Shown piece after piece: positions 11,450-23,840 of a DNA stretch of 64,000 nucleotides. The notes beneath the pieces are model-generated. The model did not search any database and had not been told where the DNA came from. It saw only the letters and a list, made by a program, of their open reading frames with translations. Source of the DNA: Eupeodes corollae (taxonomy: Eukaryota; Arthropoda; Insecta; Diptera; Syrphidae); the NCBI RefSeq assembly GCF_945859685.1, contig NC_079147.1, positions 65,688,946 to 65,752,945 on the forward strand, in the 5' to 3' direction. Position 1 is the stretch's first letter. The number at the start of each line of letters is the position of its first letter. The translations under genes were made by a program, and so were the position numbers.

Positions 11450-12380
11450 AATGATCGTCAAGCTATCAGAAAATAGAGATCCAACAGAATGTGAAAATTA
11501 GAGAGGGATTTTCGTTCTACCTGCCGTTGCCAAAATAGTAGCGAAAATCATACTGAAGCGCATCAGAGTACACCTAGAGGCCACACCCAATGTCGAACAA
11601 GCAAGTTTTTCCGCTGGATCCTCATGTATTGATCACATCAACACCCTGCGGATCATTATTGAGCAATGATGTTCATCGACTTCAAGGAGGCCTTTGATAG
11701 CGTCAGAAGGGAATACATCTGGTTAGCTATGCGGAGGATGGCATTCCAGAAAAAATAATTGCTTTTATGGGAACAACATATGATAGATCCAAGTGCCACG
11801 TTCTGCACGATGGTAGGTAGTCAGAGGATTTTGAAATTTGAAGTTGGGTCAGGCAGATGTGTATTCTTTCGCCAATATTGTTTTTGTTGGAGATAAGCGA
11901 TATACTGCGCGCATCTTTGTCCGGTAGAGGACTGTGTTTGCTTACTCTCTCATAGGATCATGGATCTCCATCATATGGCAACAAGTGTGGAAATTTCGGC
12001 AAAACAAAAATGATATTTCCTCACAACCGGTGAAGAAAGTGAAGAACTTTCAATACCTTGGAAGTATCGTTTCCATCGAAGGCGGTACCGAACAAGACCC
12101 CATCGGCAAAGTAAAAGCGGCATTCAGTATCCTGTCGAAAATTTAGAGGAATAACTCTATCAGCCTTAAAACAAAGCTACGATTGTTTCGAACAAATGTC
12201 GAATATGTGCTTTTTTATGGGTGCAATACCGCGAAGGTTACTTTAGCAGGTACAAGGAAGCTACAAGCCTTCGTGAAAAGATGTCTTCGGAATAACCTAA
12301 TAATGAGATCCTTTATAGAAGGACAGGTCAGTATTAGCGTCACTAGGCAAGAGTTGGAGGGGGCTGAACGGACTTAACAG
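11450..12380 (+). mobile_element. RTE-like endonuclease/reverse transcriptase relic
   Basis: Three frames together give the order of a non-LTR reverse transcriptase. VLPAVAKIVAKIILKRI at about 11518 is followed by EQASFSAGSSCIDHI near 11596. MMFIDFKEAFDSVRREYIW near 11670 carries the first catalytic aspartate (MFIDFKEAFD). Near 12030-12146 lies VKNFQYLGSIVS followed by a KVKAAFSILSKI block, and then KTKLRLFRTNVEYVLFYGC at about 12170. The last two blocks are the thumb and connection typical of RTE-type elements. Frames change at least twice, stops interrupt it, and the FADD-box region is scrambled at about 11820-11940. It is an old dead copy. Confidence 0.75.
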
Positions 12381-12449
12381 GTCTGAAGACCTAAGTAAGT
12401 AAACTCTAAAATTATTATTTTATTATATATATTTTATAACGTAGGAAAA

Positions 12450-12565
12450 AATACCAGTGACGAGATCAAACGAAGAATTACTCTTGCTAGCCGCTGTTTC
12501 ATTCCTTGGGCTAAAAAAGCAGTTGAATAGTAAAGCCCTCTTTCGGTCGACCACACTGTCGCTAT
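12450..12565 (+). mobile_element. Short RTE-like fragment
   Basis: The stretch reads SDEIKRRITLASRCF followed by a SKALFRSTTLSL-like block. This is the same thumb/connection region as seen on the minus strand at 15790-15830 and 24290-24390, where EIKRRI recurs. It has the same orientation as the neighbouring relic at 11450-12380 but belongs to a different RTE-like subfamily. Only about 40 codons survive, with at least one stop. Confidence 0.65.
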
Positions 12566-12849
12566 GTGCGGTTTAAGAAAGAATCTCTATACTTAACAGT
12601 ACGCCTAAAATTGAGCTCAAGGGTAAACTGAGGAGCATTCCTGGCGAGTATTTCTGCTGAATCGTAATACAACTATTGACTTTTGAATTTTGTCTCAGAA
12701 CACTGTTTAAAAAAAAAAAAAACAATAAAACAACGAAAGGCACAATACATTGCAGCGGAGTTCGACTGATGAAAATGTTTTGAATATAGTTCTATCGTCT
12801 ATCATTCTTAAAGCCGCTTTTATTAATTCTACCCAACATATTTAAACTT

Positions 12850-13400
12850 GTTTTAGGGACACCTGCGCAGACAAAGCCTAGGCAGAAGGAAGGAGGGCTT
12901 AACAACCAGATTAGAAAGGATGAAAAATTTCTTGCACCGACTGAAAAATCTTACATTTTTGGCAGAGTATGTGATCATTCCATAAGAGCTGATCTGTGCT
13001 ACACTTGCCGAGTACTGAAAGTTTATTAGTTTCCTGGATATATATAAGTTCCATTCATGAATAGTGGCATAAGGGTTGGGTTACGCTGTAATGACAGGAG
13101 ACATTAAATCAAACACGGTTTTAAGTTCCCTATTGGACAATGCTGTAAAGATCAGAATTTAATGAGCTTATCATACACTGCCCTTGGAGCTTTACATTCG
13201 AAAGACATGAATGTCAATCTAGAAAAAAAGGGGAAAAGCTAAGAGTAATTTCGTCAGCAAAACAGTATAATGGATAAGAAGTGGTAGAAAAGAGCTCATA
13301 TGAATATAAGGAAGAGAGTCGGAGACAAAACAGAGTCCTGAGGAACACCACCATTTAATTTCACAAATTTGAAATCATCCAATACATACCATCTTGCACG
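12850..13400 (-). mobile_element. Jockey/CR1-type reverse transcriptase fragment
   Basis: Read on the minus strand, 13370-13310 gives VPQDSVLSPT (the GVPQGSVLSPT motif). 13275-13235 gives FADEITLSFSPF, the FADD-box region with the second catalytic aspartate changed to glutamate. 13000-12900 gives DQLLWNDHIL followed by a cysteine/lysine-rich block, which is the thumb of this group. The segment AATTTAATGAGCTTATCAT at about 13158 also occurs at about 33880 in the copy there, so the two are members of one family. No frame is open for more than a few dozen codons. Confidence 0.7.
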
Positions 13401-13436
13401 CTGCTAAAGCAAGGACTATGGCAAATGCAGGTGAAG

Positions 13437-13612
13437 GAACCTTGAGTTATTCGCGTGATCTATGGTCCCCTATGCATAGTAGGTGAGTGAAAAGGAAGAC
13501 GGAACGACGAGCTGTGAAGGCTGAGAAGTAGACTTAGCCAAAAGGATAAAAGTACAAAGACTGAGATGGTTGGTTCACGTACAACGGTAGCAATTCATTT
13601 TAGAAAAATTAA
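13437..13612 (+). mobile_element. RTE-like C-terminal fragment
   Basis: The plus strand reads VIYGPLCIVGE, then GRRNDEL, then (after a frameshift) AKRIKVQRLRWLVHVQR. This is the post-thumb C-terminal block of RTE-like elements, which typically contains NDELY and KRIKVQRLRWLGH. There are at least two stops and a frameshift. It abuts an opposite-strand Jockey/CR1 fragment, so the region from 11450 to 13612 is a mosaic of unrelated retroelement scraps. Confidence 0.7.
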
Positions 13613-15140
13613 TCTACTCACTTAGACTTAAGGTCGAATTTCGTAGCAATAAAAATTATTAAACCTTTCTTGACACGAAAACAGTAATTGTCCAAGAGCA
13701 ACTGTAGATTTGACTTCAAAGTCTTTGATTGCAAAATTTGTTGAAACTTACAAAATATTAAGTCATTAAAAAAAATATGAACTGAAAACATTTTACTTCA
13801 TGAAAATGTAAAAGAAAACTGATACTTTTCTAAGTTTCCAGGCTTTAGGTCTTACTTGAAATGCATACTATTTTTTTTAAATGCTTAAAGTATGGAAATT
13901 TAGGAAAGTTTATCCTTCGATTGCTTCTTCTTTCTTTTAAATTCTAATATGATATTTCACTCTCAATTTTTGGAACCATTAAATTATAATTTAAACTTAA
14001 TTTCTGTTTATTTTTAAAGAACCATTTTCAAAGCCACAACAAATGGCAGTCAGCTTAAATTACATACCACACACATTGTGTAACCTTGTTTTACCTTTTA
14101 ATTAACTTTCAAAACTCACTCACTCTGTTACGAAAATGGTAATAATTATTTCTAGGAGGAATGAAACCATCCTCATGTTATTGCTATTGCACCATATTAC
14201 AGTCTAAAACCCATACAGAGACAATTTAGGAGAACATCAACCAAGATAATAATAATAATTAAAATGCTTATTTAGAGTTTCTAAATTTTAATTAAGTTTA
14301 ATTAAAAAAGAAACACGAAACGACTAAGTTGACAAAATTATAATAAAATATTTACCAAATATAGTACTCTCGAGACAGTCAGTGTCAGTGGTGGCTTCAA
14401 AAAGAGAGAGAGGAATGTTTTCTAAAATCCTATGCGTACGATATGCATCAGTGTGCTTGCTGCCTTATAAGTTTTGTTGCTGTGTGCTGTGTGCAATTCG
14501 TGTCTGTGAATTGTAATAACATGACTGGGAAAATGCGAATTGAAAAGGATATGAGTCTACTAATGAGAGCTTCTATACCCCCTTTTGCTCCTCTGAGACT
14601 ATAGTTTTATCTTAATTACGAGGAGTCTTTAGAAGATGCTAAAATCGTATACTCACTTTTTGTAGACAAATTGAAAGCAAGAAGAAAACACGTAGGAAGG
14701 TATACTTTTGTCGTATAATATCTGGGATTGTATAATTTGAAGACCTTGAAAAGTAGATTTTGAAAGATGATGGGTTTGAAAGGCATATAATAGATATGAG
14801 TAGAATACTGTATTAAGAGCGTTCTATGTGTTAAAATCTGACATAATTGATGTCTTGGAGTGACAATAATAATTATCGTAGTATGTCTTTGAATAAAGTT
14901 TAGATACCTTGGGGTTGTTTGTTGATTAAATTGTAATGAATATGGAAAAGTTTAAGAAAAGCTTATAAACAGCCTTTTGTGTTGAACTGACTAATTTTCT
15001 TCGAGCATCTCTTAACGTGCAAAAAGGGATTGATTCTTTTATAGTTTGCATCTTGTTATGTCTTTAAACAACATTTTTTATCAAATTAAAATAGAGTGAT
15101 TTCCAAAAAGAGGACTGACTTTTTTTGTCACGGTACTGCC
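13613..15140. other. Non-coding stretch, nothing recognised
   Basis: AT-rich sequence with no coding similarity I can see. A GAGA-rich patch (AGAGAGAGAGG) and a GTCAGTGTCAGTG repeat lie near 14378-14415. Confidence 0.55.
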
Positions 15141-15144
15141 TCAG

Positions 15145-15305
15145 CTAGAAATTGATAAATCCTCAAAGAGTAATTCTTGTAACAGTGCTTTCTTAAATTA
15201 AACCTTTAGATTCGGCATTACTCGCACACAGGAGTGGTTAAGAGTTTTAAGCCATTAGGCCCTAGTTCACAATCGACTATTGTGCCACCTAAATTATTTG
15301 ATTCC
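15145..15305 (+). mobile_element. SINE copy 2 (5' truncated)
   Basis: This segment aligns with the body of the SINE at 6886-7164. Shared blocks in order are GTAATTCTTGT, then CGCACACAGGA(G/A)TGGTT(A/G)AGAG, then CCTAGTTC(A/T)CAA, then TTGTGCCA. The tRNA-like head is absent or too decayed to see. The copy abuts the 3' side of the RTE-like relic at 15325-16445. Confidence 0.7.
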
Positions 15306-15324
15306 CTTTTTTTTCAAATGTATT

Positions 15325-16445
15325 ACTTACTTACTTAAGGTGGCCCTTCAATCCTGTGTGAACTAGGGCCTCACCCAACAAACTTCTCCATCAAGCTCGG
15401 TCCCTAGCTAGAAGTCGCCAGTTGCGCACGTCTCAAGTTGGGTGAGATCACTTACCACTTATGCGCTCCACCTGATCCGTGGTCTTCCTTTACTGCGCAT
15501 TCCTATGGGCGTGGAATTGAAGACTCTCCATTTCCATGGGCTCTAAGTGACCAGCCATCTCATTCGTCGTTCCATCTTCTCCTTCACTCTACAAACGACC
15601 CAGCTACACTCGTTGAATTTTTTTCTTAAAACGATCCAAGGTGTTTTCACTAACTATTGTCATAGTCCATGCTTCTGCACCGTATAGTAGGGCAGGATGG
15701 AGAGGGTCTAATAACACTTGCTGGCCTGAGAAAGGGCTTTGCTACTCAATTGCTTTCTTAACCCAAAGAAAAAGCGGTTAGCAAAAGTTATTCTTCGTTT
15801 GATCTCATCGCTGGTTTTGTTTTCAGGGTTCGAAGCGAAGCATAGGTAGACAAAGTCCTTAACTACCTCGAAGTTCCGTCCGTCGATTCTGACGATTTGA
15901 TCGAAACGTCGGTGTTTTTCGACGACATTATATACTTTCTTTTAGCCTCACTAAACGCTAAACCTATTTTTGCCGCCCACATCACGCTGAGTTCTTCTGT
16001 TTATGTCAATGTCATCAGCATATTCCAGTTAATGGACAGACTTTTGAAAGATTGTGCCTCTAGTGTTGACGTGGGAGCTCTGTACTATTTGTTGAAGGAC
16101 AATGTTAAAGAAATCGCATGGCAGGGCACCACCTTATTTAAGGCGTTTTTTTGACATCGAAAGGTTCGTTTAAGTTATTTTCAATCTTTATGGAGCAACT
16201 CGATTTCTCCATGGTCATCCTGCACAAACGATGCCAAAACTAGAAATGGCTCTATGCACCTTGTCCCTGTAGATACTGCCATATGTGGCCTTGAAATTGA
16301 TGAAAAGATGGTGACTGTCAATTTGGTGTTCTTGGGTCCCTGCCGTAACGTGAATATTTGATCGACTGTGAACTTTTCTGGTCTAAAACCACAATGGTGT
16401 GGACCTATCAAAAATGTTGAGAATGGACTTTCGACTTTCACATAT
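15325..16445 (-). mobile_element. RTE-like retrotransposon, long 3' portion (relic)
   Basis: The minus strand gives CGFRPEKFTVDQIFTLRQ near 16400-16350. A palm region with MTMENTRC-type blocks is disturbed by frameshifts at 16300-16100. Near 15830-15650 come the SNEE and LLLTAFSLG-like thumb and the VIRPSPSCPT region. At 15450-15330 it ends with RNWRLLARDRA and LLGEALVHTGL, the C-terminal tail of these elements. About 1.1 kb can be followed, making it one of the longer retroelement copies here. Multiple frameshifts and stops (for example in the short minus frame 16441-16181) show it is dead. It shares its thumb block with 12450-12565 and 23841-24595. Confidence 0.8.
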
Positions 16446-19400
16446 TACGGTAGATGAAATTTTGTAAAGTATGTTCCCACGCAAAGAGACATACTTCTTT
16501 CTAAAAACCTTTGATTTACCTTTTAGAGACCTTGAAAGATCAATAAAAGTGCGAAACTTTTACTTTGTCAAATGGGATCAATTAAAACACGGATTCATGA
16601 AATTTTCCATTGCCAATTTCTGTATTTTCAACTGTCTGTCCTCGCAAAATTCTGAAGCTCGCTGCCAGCCCAAAAACAACACCTTAATGATAAGTTGAGA
16701 ATGGAGATGCTTTTCAGCTACAATTCTTGGATTTTAAGTGCAATTAAATTTAGCAATTCTGGATATGTTGTGAGCGATGTGAAAATAGGTCTTTGAACTG
16801 GTAATTATGTTCAAAAGGTACAATTAGTATTTTGTTAAATGAACATTAAATGCCTTGAAACCTAAGCCATTATCAAAATACGATGTAATGTCGTTTGCAG
16901 AAAGTCTAACTCGACGTGACATAAGTGATGCACACGGAATAAATTCTTGACATAACTTACTTGTTCTAAGAGCTAGAATGCTTCCACCAATTTAATTGTT
17001 TCTAAAAAGTGCCTTAAGTTTGCCAACTATGACCTGACCATGTAAGCAAATTGCTTCCATTTTTTGTTATTGATTTTAAACAATTTCAGAGTGTCGTTGA
17101 AGTGTGCATAGTTCCATTTTAAGTAAAGACTAAGTTTTAACCTTTCAAATGTCAAAAAATGTCGACTTCTTAAATATAAACATTAGCATATTTACTTGTT
17201 TTGAATATATTTTCATGTACAAAAACACGTTATGCGGTATAAAAATGCATCTACTAAGATTTTCCTTATGCAACATGGGCTTTATTCTTCATTTCTTAAA
17301 AGTCATTATCTCAGTCATGTTCAAATAAATCGTTTAAGCAAAGAATTTAAGAACTTCAATTTGCCAAATCGACAACAAAATAAAGACCAAAAATACACAC
17401 GAAACTCGTTCCTATCCTCAATAAGGGATTGGGGCAATGATGATAAATAACTGTCGGCGAAAACTTAAGTGCGCTACAATTTTTTGCGGTCTTGGTTTTG
17501 TGCTCTGGCTCTGGCTCCAGAGTCCACATCAGGACACAGCAAAGATCCTCCACAAAAGTTTACCAATCATACTATATGCACTATACATTCACCGTAGGTA
17601 CCTATCTATCTGCCTTACCTACCTTTTTTTTTGTGGTTCAACTGACCTGAAGGCAGTAAGTGGATTTTAATTTCGATTAAAATTGGGCAATGGGAATTTA
17701 TACACTAATTGAAGTATAGTGCTGGAGCTCTGCAAAAATTCTCATTGGAATCAAAAAATATAAAACCCACAGAGAACGATAAAAATGTATTGCAAACAAA
17801 AAAATAATAAAGGAGAACAATTTTCAGGTACCTGCACCGTAGGCTTAACTGATTTCAGGGATGGGATGCACATTGTACAAGGTTTCAAAATTTAAAGCTT
17901 ATGGTGGTTAAACATTATAACAAAGAGCAAAGTGAATATGTTTTAAAATTGTTACCCATTTCAAAAATATAGGAATTCATTTTTGGTTTTGTTTTTGTAT
18001 TTTTGTGCTATAGTAAAATTTATAACCATATGACCACAAGCAACAGATGTAAATTGTTTTGGGATTAGTTTTAGAATTGAATATAGTTTTCAGTTGGATA
18101 GTTAGAGCTACCCATAATATGTACATACCTATAGAAGATATTGACTTTTAAAAAAACAAAAAATTAATTGAGCTTTTATTGCCCACACGAATCAAGTAAT
18201 ATGTAGAATGTGTTTGTGTTTTCAATATACATCCAATTTGAGCTATAAATATTTCAAAATCATTCAATAGATTTTTGAATTTGCATTTCTATACCTGTAG
18301 TATGCTTTTTAACAGAAAATTCCTTCAGGCTTTGATATGTTTTGAATTAAAATAGGATTCATTTGTTAGGTACCTACATCCATTTGTTAAAAATGTGTTT
18401 TATTTGAAATACAAAACTGATTTGAATAGATTTTGTCCATACACATATGTTATAGGTTTCGATTAAATCCATGGTTCTAAATCAGTGGGAATGCCTCCGG
18501 GAGGAAGAAAGTACACATTTTTAGAAGAACCTTGTAAAAGTACACAACAAAATTTGTAATGAAATTCATTTAAATTTACCAATTTTGAACATTTCTTAAA
18601 TTAGAAAAACCATATGAGAATTAATGAAGGAAGCTATTAAATAATCTTAAAATTAGGAGTATGTGGTAAAAGTGCTGGAAACATCTACGTCCAATTGGAG
18701 GACATAACGAAGTGTCAATCCAAGTTCTGGCACTTCTGGCAGTTCTCTATTTTTACAAGAGTAACCTCAGACCGCCTCTAATACCAGAACGAATTAAGTT
18801 AAAAACTCAAAATTTTTAATATTCATTAAGCTTTATTATTCACTTTATAATGTTAGCAGTTTCTGAGTAACAGTTTTTCAAAAATTGGAAAAATAAAAAT
18901 AAATTCACCGACCGATTGACGGATGCTCAAACTTTTTAAGCAATTCCAGGTAACCTAGAATCTTGAAATTCTACAAGCCAGTAGTTAAACGTTTTTGATT
19001 GTGTTAAGCTCTTTTCCTCTAATAGATATGAAATACTTAAGATTTTCATGGAATTCTAAAATTTGGAGTGGTGAAGAATTTGATAAGCAAATCGAAAATC
19101 TGAAACAATACACTATGGAGGTGTGGTATCCGCCTACTTTTCGTTTATTTTTTATCAGTTATATATATGAATTATGTAAAATATTAAAATTTTAAGTATA
19201 CATAAAGAAAAACATAGACATATGTATATTAAGGATAAGAGAGACGTATGTACATTGTACATAGAAAGATGTACAATGTACATATGTGTAGCTATGTGTA
19301 GCATTCTTTTGAAAAGTTCTAAAAACAAATAGTCTGCATGCTGGTGATATAAGCAAAAGAGAGGGGCCTGTCTGACATTCCTTCGATCGGTATAAATAAG

Positions 19401-19475
19401 AATCTTTTCTAGAAGAAATAGTGAGAGTATATGATACCTGTTCAAAACTGGTGTAGAAAGAGAATATCAGTGACT
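16446..19475. other. AT-rich non-coding stretch
   Basis: No transposon or gene is recognised apart from the hairpin at 19247-19284. Open frames at 16471-16698, 17232-17450, 17437-17670 and 18995-19195 show no motif I know. Tracts such as GTAGGTACCTATCTATCTG near 17596 are simple-sequence-like. Confidence 0.5.
19247..19284. repeat. Perfect 16-bp inverted repeat, 6-base loop
   Basis: Arms 19247-19262 and 19269-19284 are exact reverse complements around the loop AGAAAG. Each arm is itself nearly palindromic (GTACATTGTAC), so the site contains nested dyads. It lies in otherwise featureless DNA just 3' of a Jockey/CR1 relic. Confidence 0.9.
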
Positions 19476-21110
19476 TTACAGCCGTGGCGTTTGTAAAGGT
19501 GTTGACAGATTAATAAGTTTTAAACGATCTTCATGAGGTGTTAAAAATAGAATATAGCCCCAAGGAAGACATCGGAGTGCAAATCGAAGAAATCTGCGTT
19601 GAACAGATTCATTTCTTTGAGGGTTAGAATTCCGATGGGGAGATTGGGATTTATTGACATAGGGATTCTTTCCATTTTTATTGAAGCCAAGGGACGAGTT
19701 GGCCATATTTAAAATTTAACCAAAATGGCTAGATCCTAGCCAGAACCTAGATCGCAAGTAGAACAGACAGAATGATTGGTGATATCGAACGATGTTATGA
19801 ATTGCCATTCAGCAACATTTAGTTTAAGGCAATTTTTGTCCCACCAAGTCTAAAATGGCTCAAGATCATTTTTGAATAAGGCGAAATCAGATGAAGTAGA
19901 AATAACCTTTCTTATATCATCAAGATAATAAAAACCAATTGAATTATCAATGTAATTAAGACGTTGATTATCAAGACAAATAACAAAGGACCATAGTGGT
20001 TCCCTTGAGGGACTCCTGAGATTGCTTAAATGAGATTGGAGATTGAGAACCTGAAAATAACTCTATATCGGCGGTTTTCAAGATACGGTCTGAGCTATGA
20101 CATAAACAAAGAGTGGGAAATCAAGGACTTTTAGTTTAGGATAAATAATTTGGTAACAAGTTTTTATCAAAGGCTTTACTAAAGTATGAAGTGATAACGT
20201 CAACTTTATATCCTTTTTCTAATTCGTAAAGAGTTTTGGACACAAATTAAGTAAGAATCATCCTTATGGATCTGCCTATTAAGAAGTCATGTTTTTAGGA
20301 CGTAAAATTAGGTCTTGAATTAAAGTAGAGAGAGAACACTCGTTTCTGATCATAGATATATCCAGTTCAATATAAATGTGGATGATAACCCGAGTCCATT
20401 GACTTTTCGAAACTATCGGAAAACTGACTGGGCTTTATACAGGAACTTATTACAGAGTTTACTAGAACCTGGACTATCTAGTCCTTCCTCTAACGCTAAC
20501 GAACTTTTTTAGATTTTTAGTTCGAAAAGTTTGGGAATTCAAGAAAGTTTGAAGTTCATAAAATCATTTATTGGTTCTTTTTTTATGAACAGGAAAAATA
20601 TAGGAATATTTTCATAGCTTTGGAAAAATTGCTTGAGAAATGGAAAGACGAAACAGTACTAAAAGAGATTTACAAACGATTTGAGTACAGGTGGTAACTT
20701 TTAAGTAATTAACAATATCTGTAGTTGGGTTCTTCAAGATTATTACTGTACGATTAGCTGAATAATAAGTCAAAGAGGTTTGTAATAGTTCAACGGGCGG
20801 TAGATGTCATATCGTATAATTTGCTGAATGCTAAAAGGAAGCCATCGGATTAACGTTTAATATTAATACATTTAGAAGCGCCTGCAATCCGTAAACAGGC
20901 TATCTTGCATTGTGTCAATATAGTCTAGATATAGGAATTTACAATGAGGTGAAAATCTGTATTGAGCTTGCTGATAGTATGAGAAGTCAACACCAGACAT
21001 GGTTTTCAAATATGTTTTCCATAATGAATTTCTGACATTTCTCGTTTTGTTTGTAGATTGTTATACCAGGATGTGTTTCCACAAAATATTCAACAACAGA
21101 CATTTCTCTA
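19476..21110 (-). mobile_element. Jockey/CR1-type retrotransposon, linker to C-terminus (relic)
   Basis: Reading the minus strand, about 21080-20800 carries the linker between endonuclease and reverse transcriptase (LWKTYLKTMSGVDF, QAQYRFSPHCKFLY, FTDCRRF). About 20235-20160 carries LYELEKGYKVDVI followed by a degraded SKAFD motif. Near 20010-19985 lies SGVPQGNHYGPLLF, changed and frameshifted in places. At 19706-19476 the last open frame reads NGKNPYVNKS followed by ESVQRRFLRFALRCLPW, the C-terminal ESVQRRF block of this group. The order is complete from linker to tail but there is no intact frame. The same domain layout is seen at 40045-41690. Confidence 0.8.
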
Positions 21111-22713
21111 GGTTTATCTCATGTCTCATGACATTCAGGGTTGTAGGTTGAAGTTCAAAAGATAAGTTAGTATTTTATTATAGTTCAGTGAATTGAACAA
21201 TTGGTGCTACTTTTCTAATTAACTTAATGCAATTGATATTCAGTTTCAGGCTATTGATTAACATTTCCACTTCTGACACCCATGTAACCAATATAGACCT
21301 CACTACACATAGGTTTCATGTTTAACTCAAATGCCAATATTTAAGTTAATCTTCAAACTATAGAAAAATCGAAGAGAAGGGTTTCTTCTTTGTCAAACTG
21401 TGGTGGGTTCAGTTCACATCACCACCCTTCATATAGAATAGCTACAAGAGGCATCTAATTCTAAGAAGTCAAATCATTAATCTAATTGACAGATTCATCT
21501 TATAGATTAACACCGTTGCCGTCAGACTCATTTTCCTCTAAGAAAACAACAAAAAAGAAACTTTAAATGTCAACAAATAACGACAACAGAATTTCATTCA
21601 AAACTTATTTGCTTTTCGCTCTGTTTGATCTGCGATGATGATGTCTTGAATTATTTTTTTTTTTTGTATTTGTCTTGAAAGAAAAATATTTAACACAAAA
21701 ATCTCGTAAATTGATGAAAACATCAAACAGAACAAAATTAAATATGAAATCCAACACCAAGTCATGCACAATGTCTGGAAGTTTATTTTTCTCATTTTCA
21801 AGTGGCCAGTTCAAATGACAACATCAGACGACGACGACGCACGGAAGACGGGACACAGACTACACAAATAATATCAAACAAAAAGAGTCTTCTTTTGTAG
21901 TTAGTTATAAGAGCTACGAGCAGAGTATATGAGATGGGGCCAGGCGTCAATATAGAATGGTCAAGCGAAATAGCTCGATGTCAATCATTTTATAATTTGG
22001 TGTATCATGAGAGTTTAATTTCTTGAATAATCCAAAAACAATCCACACAAAAATGTTCAATCTTTTGTATAATACTAACATCAGACATTTTTTTGAGTCT
22101 TCCTTATAAGCCTCACAGAAGGTATTTTTGACCACCGCTAAACCACGACGCCACCGCGCCGCCTAGCCGTGCCGTTTGCTGTGTCTTTGCCTTAACCGGA
22201 TATAGCAGAACAATGAACACTTCTTATAATACGACGCCATCTAGGGTCTCGTCTCGTTGTCGTTATGTCGTTGTCGCTGTCGTCTTTACGTTAACTGCAG
22301 TCTCAGTCAATCCGCAGTTGATCGTTCCATGGATTAAATTGGTAAACTCCAACTAGGTATAAAGTATACAAACCCACCGAGAGAAAGCTGGAATATTCCT
22401 TTAAACTGCCTTAATGTGGCCTGGTAATGATAATTGCAGCGATTCTGCCATAACCAGGTGAAAAGAGTCCATCTTTTTTTGTATTTTTTGTTCGTTCGTT
22501 TTATTCGTCTTCAGCATTTCGTCTTCGCTTTACCTTTAATGTCTAGTCTGGTCTGGTCTGGAATCTGGATGCTTGTATCGTCTTGAAGACGTCGTTCTTG
22601 GCTGGCTACCTATTCAATTGCCCCATCAATGCACTGTGCCGGTGCGGCAGTTTCTTCCGAACTATGCCACCGTCATCATAGGGGCTTTGGTTTGAAGTTG
22701 ATGTTGCTGCTGC

Positions 22714-22744
<31 letters not shown>

Positions 22745-23840
22745 ACTATACTCTCCTGGTCTTGCCTGGAATGGCATGAAGATGGCGTTCAGCTAGCCAC
22801 CTTATATTCTTTCGCCAAATCCTTATGCCTCAGCTGGATTTCCTGCAATTACACATGTACTGTACAGTGTACCTTTTTGCTATGTGTATGGCCTGTGCAG
22901 TGCATGAAGGTGTGTGGCTGATGTCGTTGATCTCTTGATAGCTTGAGATGCTGGATGTGTTCTGCAGTTGGTTTGGCATTCAAGGTATTGTGGTGCAGAG
23001 TGTAAAAAACGCTCTCTAGGATTCTAAGTTTTTTTCCTTATCTTATTCTTTAACTGCCACCACTAAGTGTTGGAACACAAGCTCTACGATGGAAGTGCAA
23101 GTGCCTATATATATAAGGATATATGTATGGACATATCTACGAATGTATCTAAAGACCAAAGAAAAACGTCGTTAAATGCATTTTTCTTAGTTACCAGAAT
23201 GATGCAATTGGTATTGTATAGTAGGCGAGAAGACAAGATTGTATCTATCTACCTATAAAGTGGCTTAACACATTTTGCGCAATGATACCTATAGAAGCTA
23301 AGCTATACAGAGCATACCTTGACTCTCTTTATACTTCTGTGTGGATACTTAAGATTGTTATAATGGTTTTTCTTTTTAGTATGATATTGACGACGATGTT
23401 GATGCTGATGATGATGATTATTATTATGAAACCTCTTACTGATGTTGATGATGACAATATTATGGTAGCACGAAATGAACGAATGGTATTAGTAAAAACG
23501 ATTAAGATATAGACTAAAGGCTTTAGAGTCCATAAGAAGCCATAAAAGTCATTAACTACAGGCTAAAGGAAAACTTGGAAATAAGTTCCATTTATAGTTT
23601 TCAGTTTGTTTATGGGCACTTAAGTTTTGGACGCACAAATAATCAAAATTTAAACTTTGACAGAAGAGTTAGTGAAAAATGTCTACACCCTTAATTTTTG
23701 ACAATTTTTAGTAAGTTTTTGACAAAAATATTGATTCAAATTAGTAATAATCACTATCAAAACGGTACTAGTTGAAAAGGAGAACAAAGATATTAACTTC
23801 AAACTATTTATCTTCCCAATCTTTTATTAACATTTTGCAA
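21111..23840. other. GC-richer non-coding island with GAT/GAC triplet repeats
   Basis: From about 21820 to 23100 base composition is visibly less AT-rich than the surroundings. I see no transposon relic in it. A (GAT)n microsatellite lies at about 22714-22744, a TCTGGTCTGGTCTGG tract near 22545 and another GATGATGATG tract near 23408. Several CGACGAC and CGTCGTC runs occur. Such islands are often regulatory DNA or untranslated exons in fly genomes, but nothing here proves either. Open frames are chance ones built on the repeats. Confidence 0.5.

Noticed and set aside
19155..19445. Minus-strand ORF of 96 codons
   Set aside because: It covers the hairpin at 19247-19284 and simple ACATATGTA sequence, with no known motif; chance opening.
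22681..22760. CRISPR-like or coding repeat
   Set aside because: It is a simple (GAT)n microsatellite without spacers.
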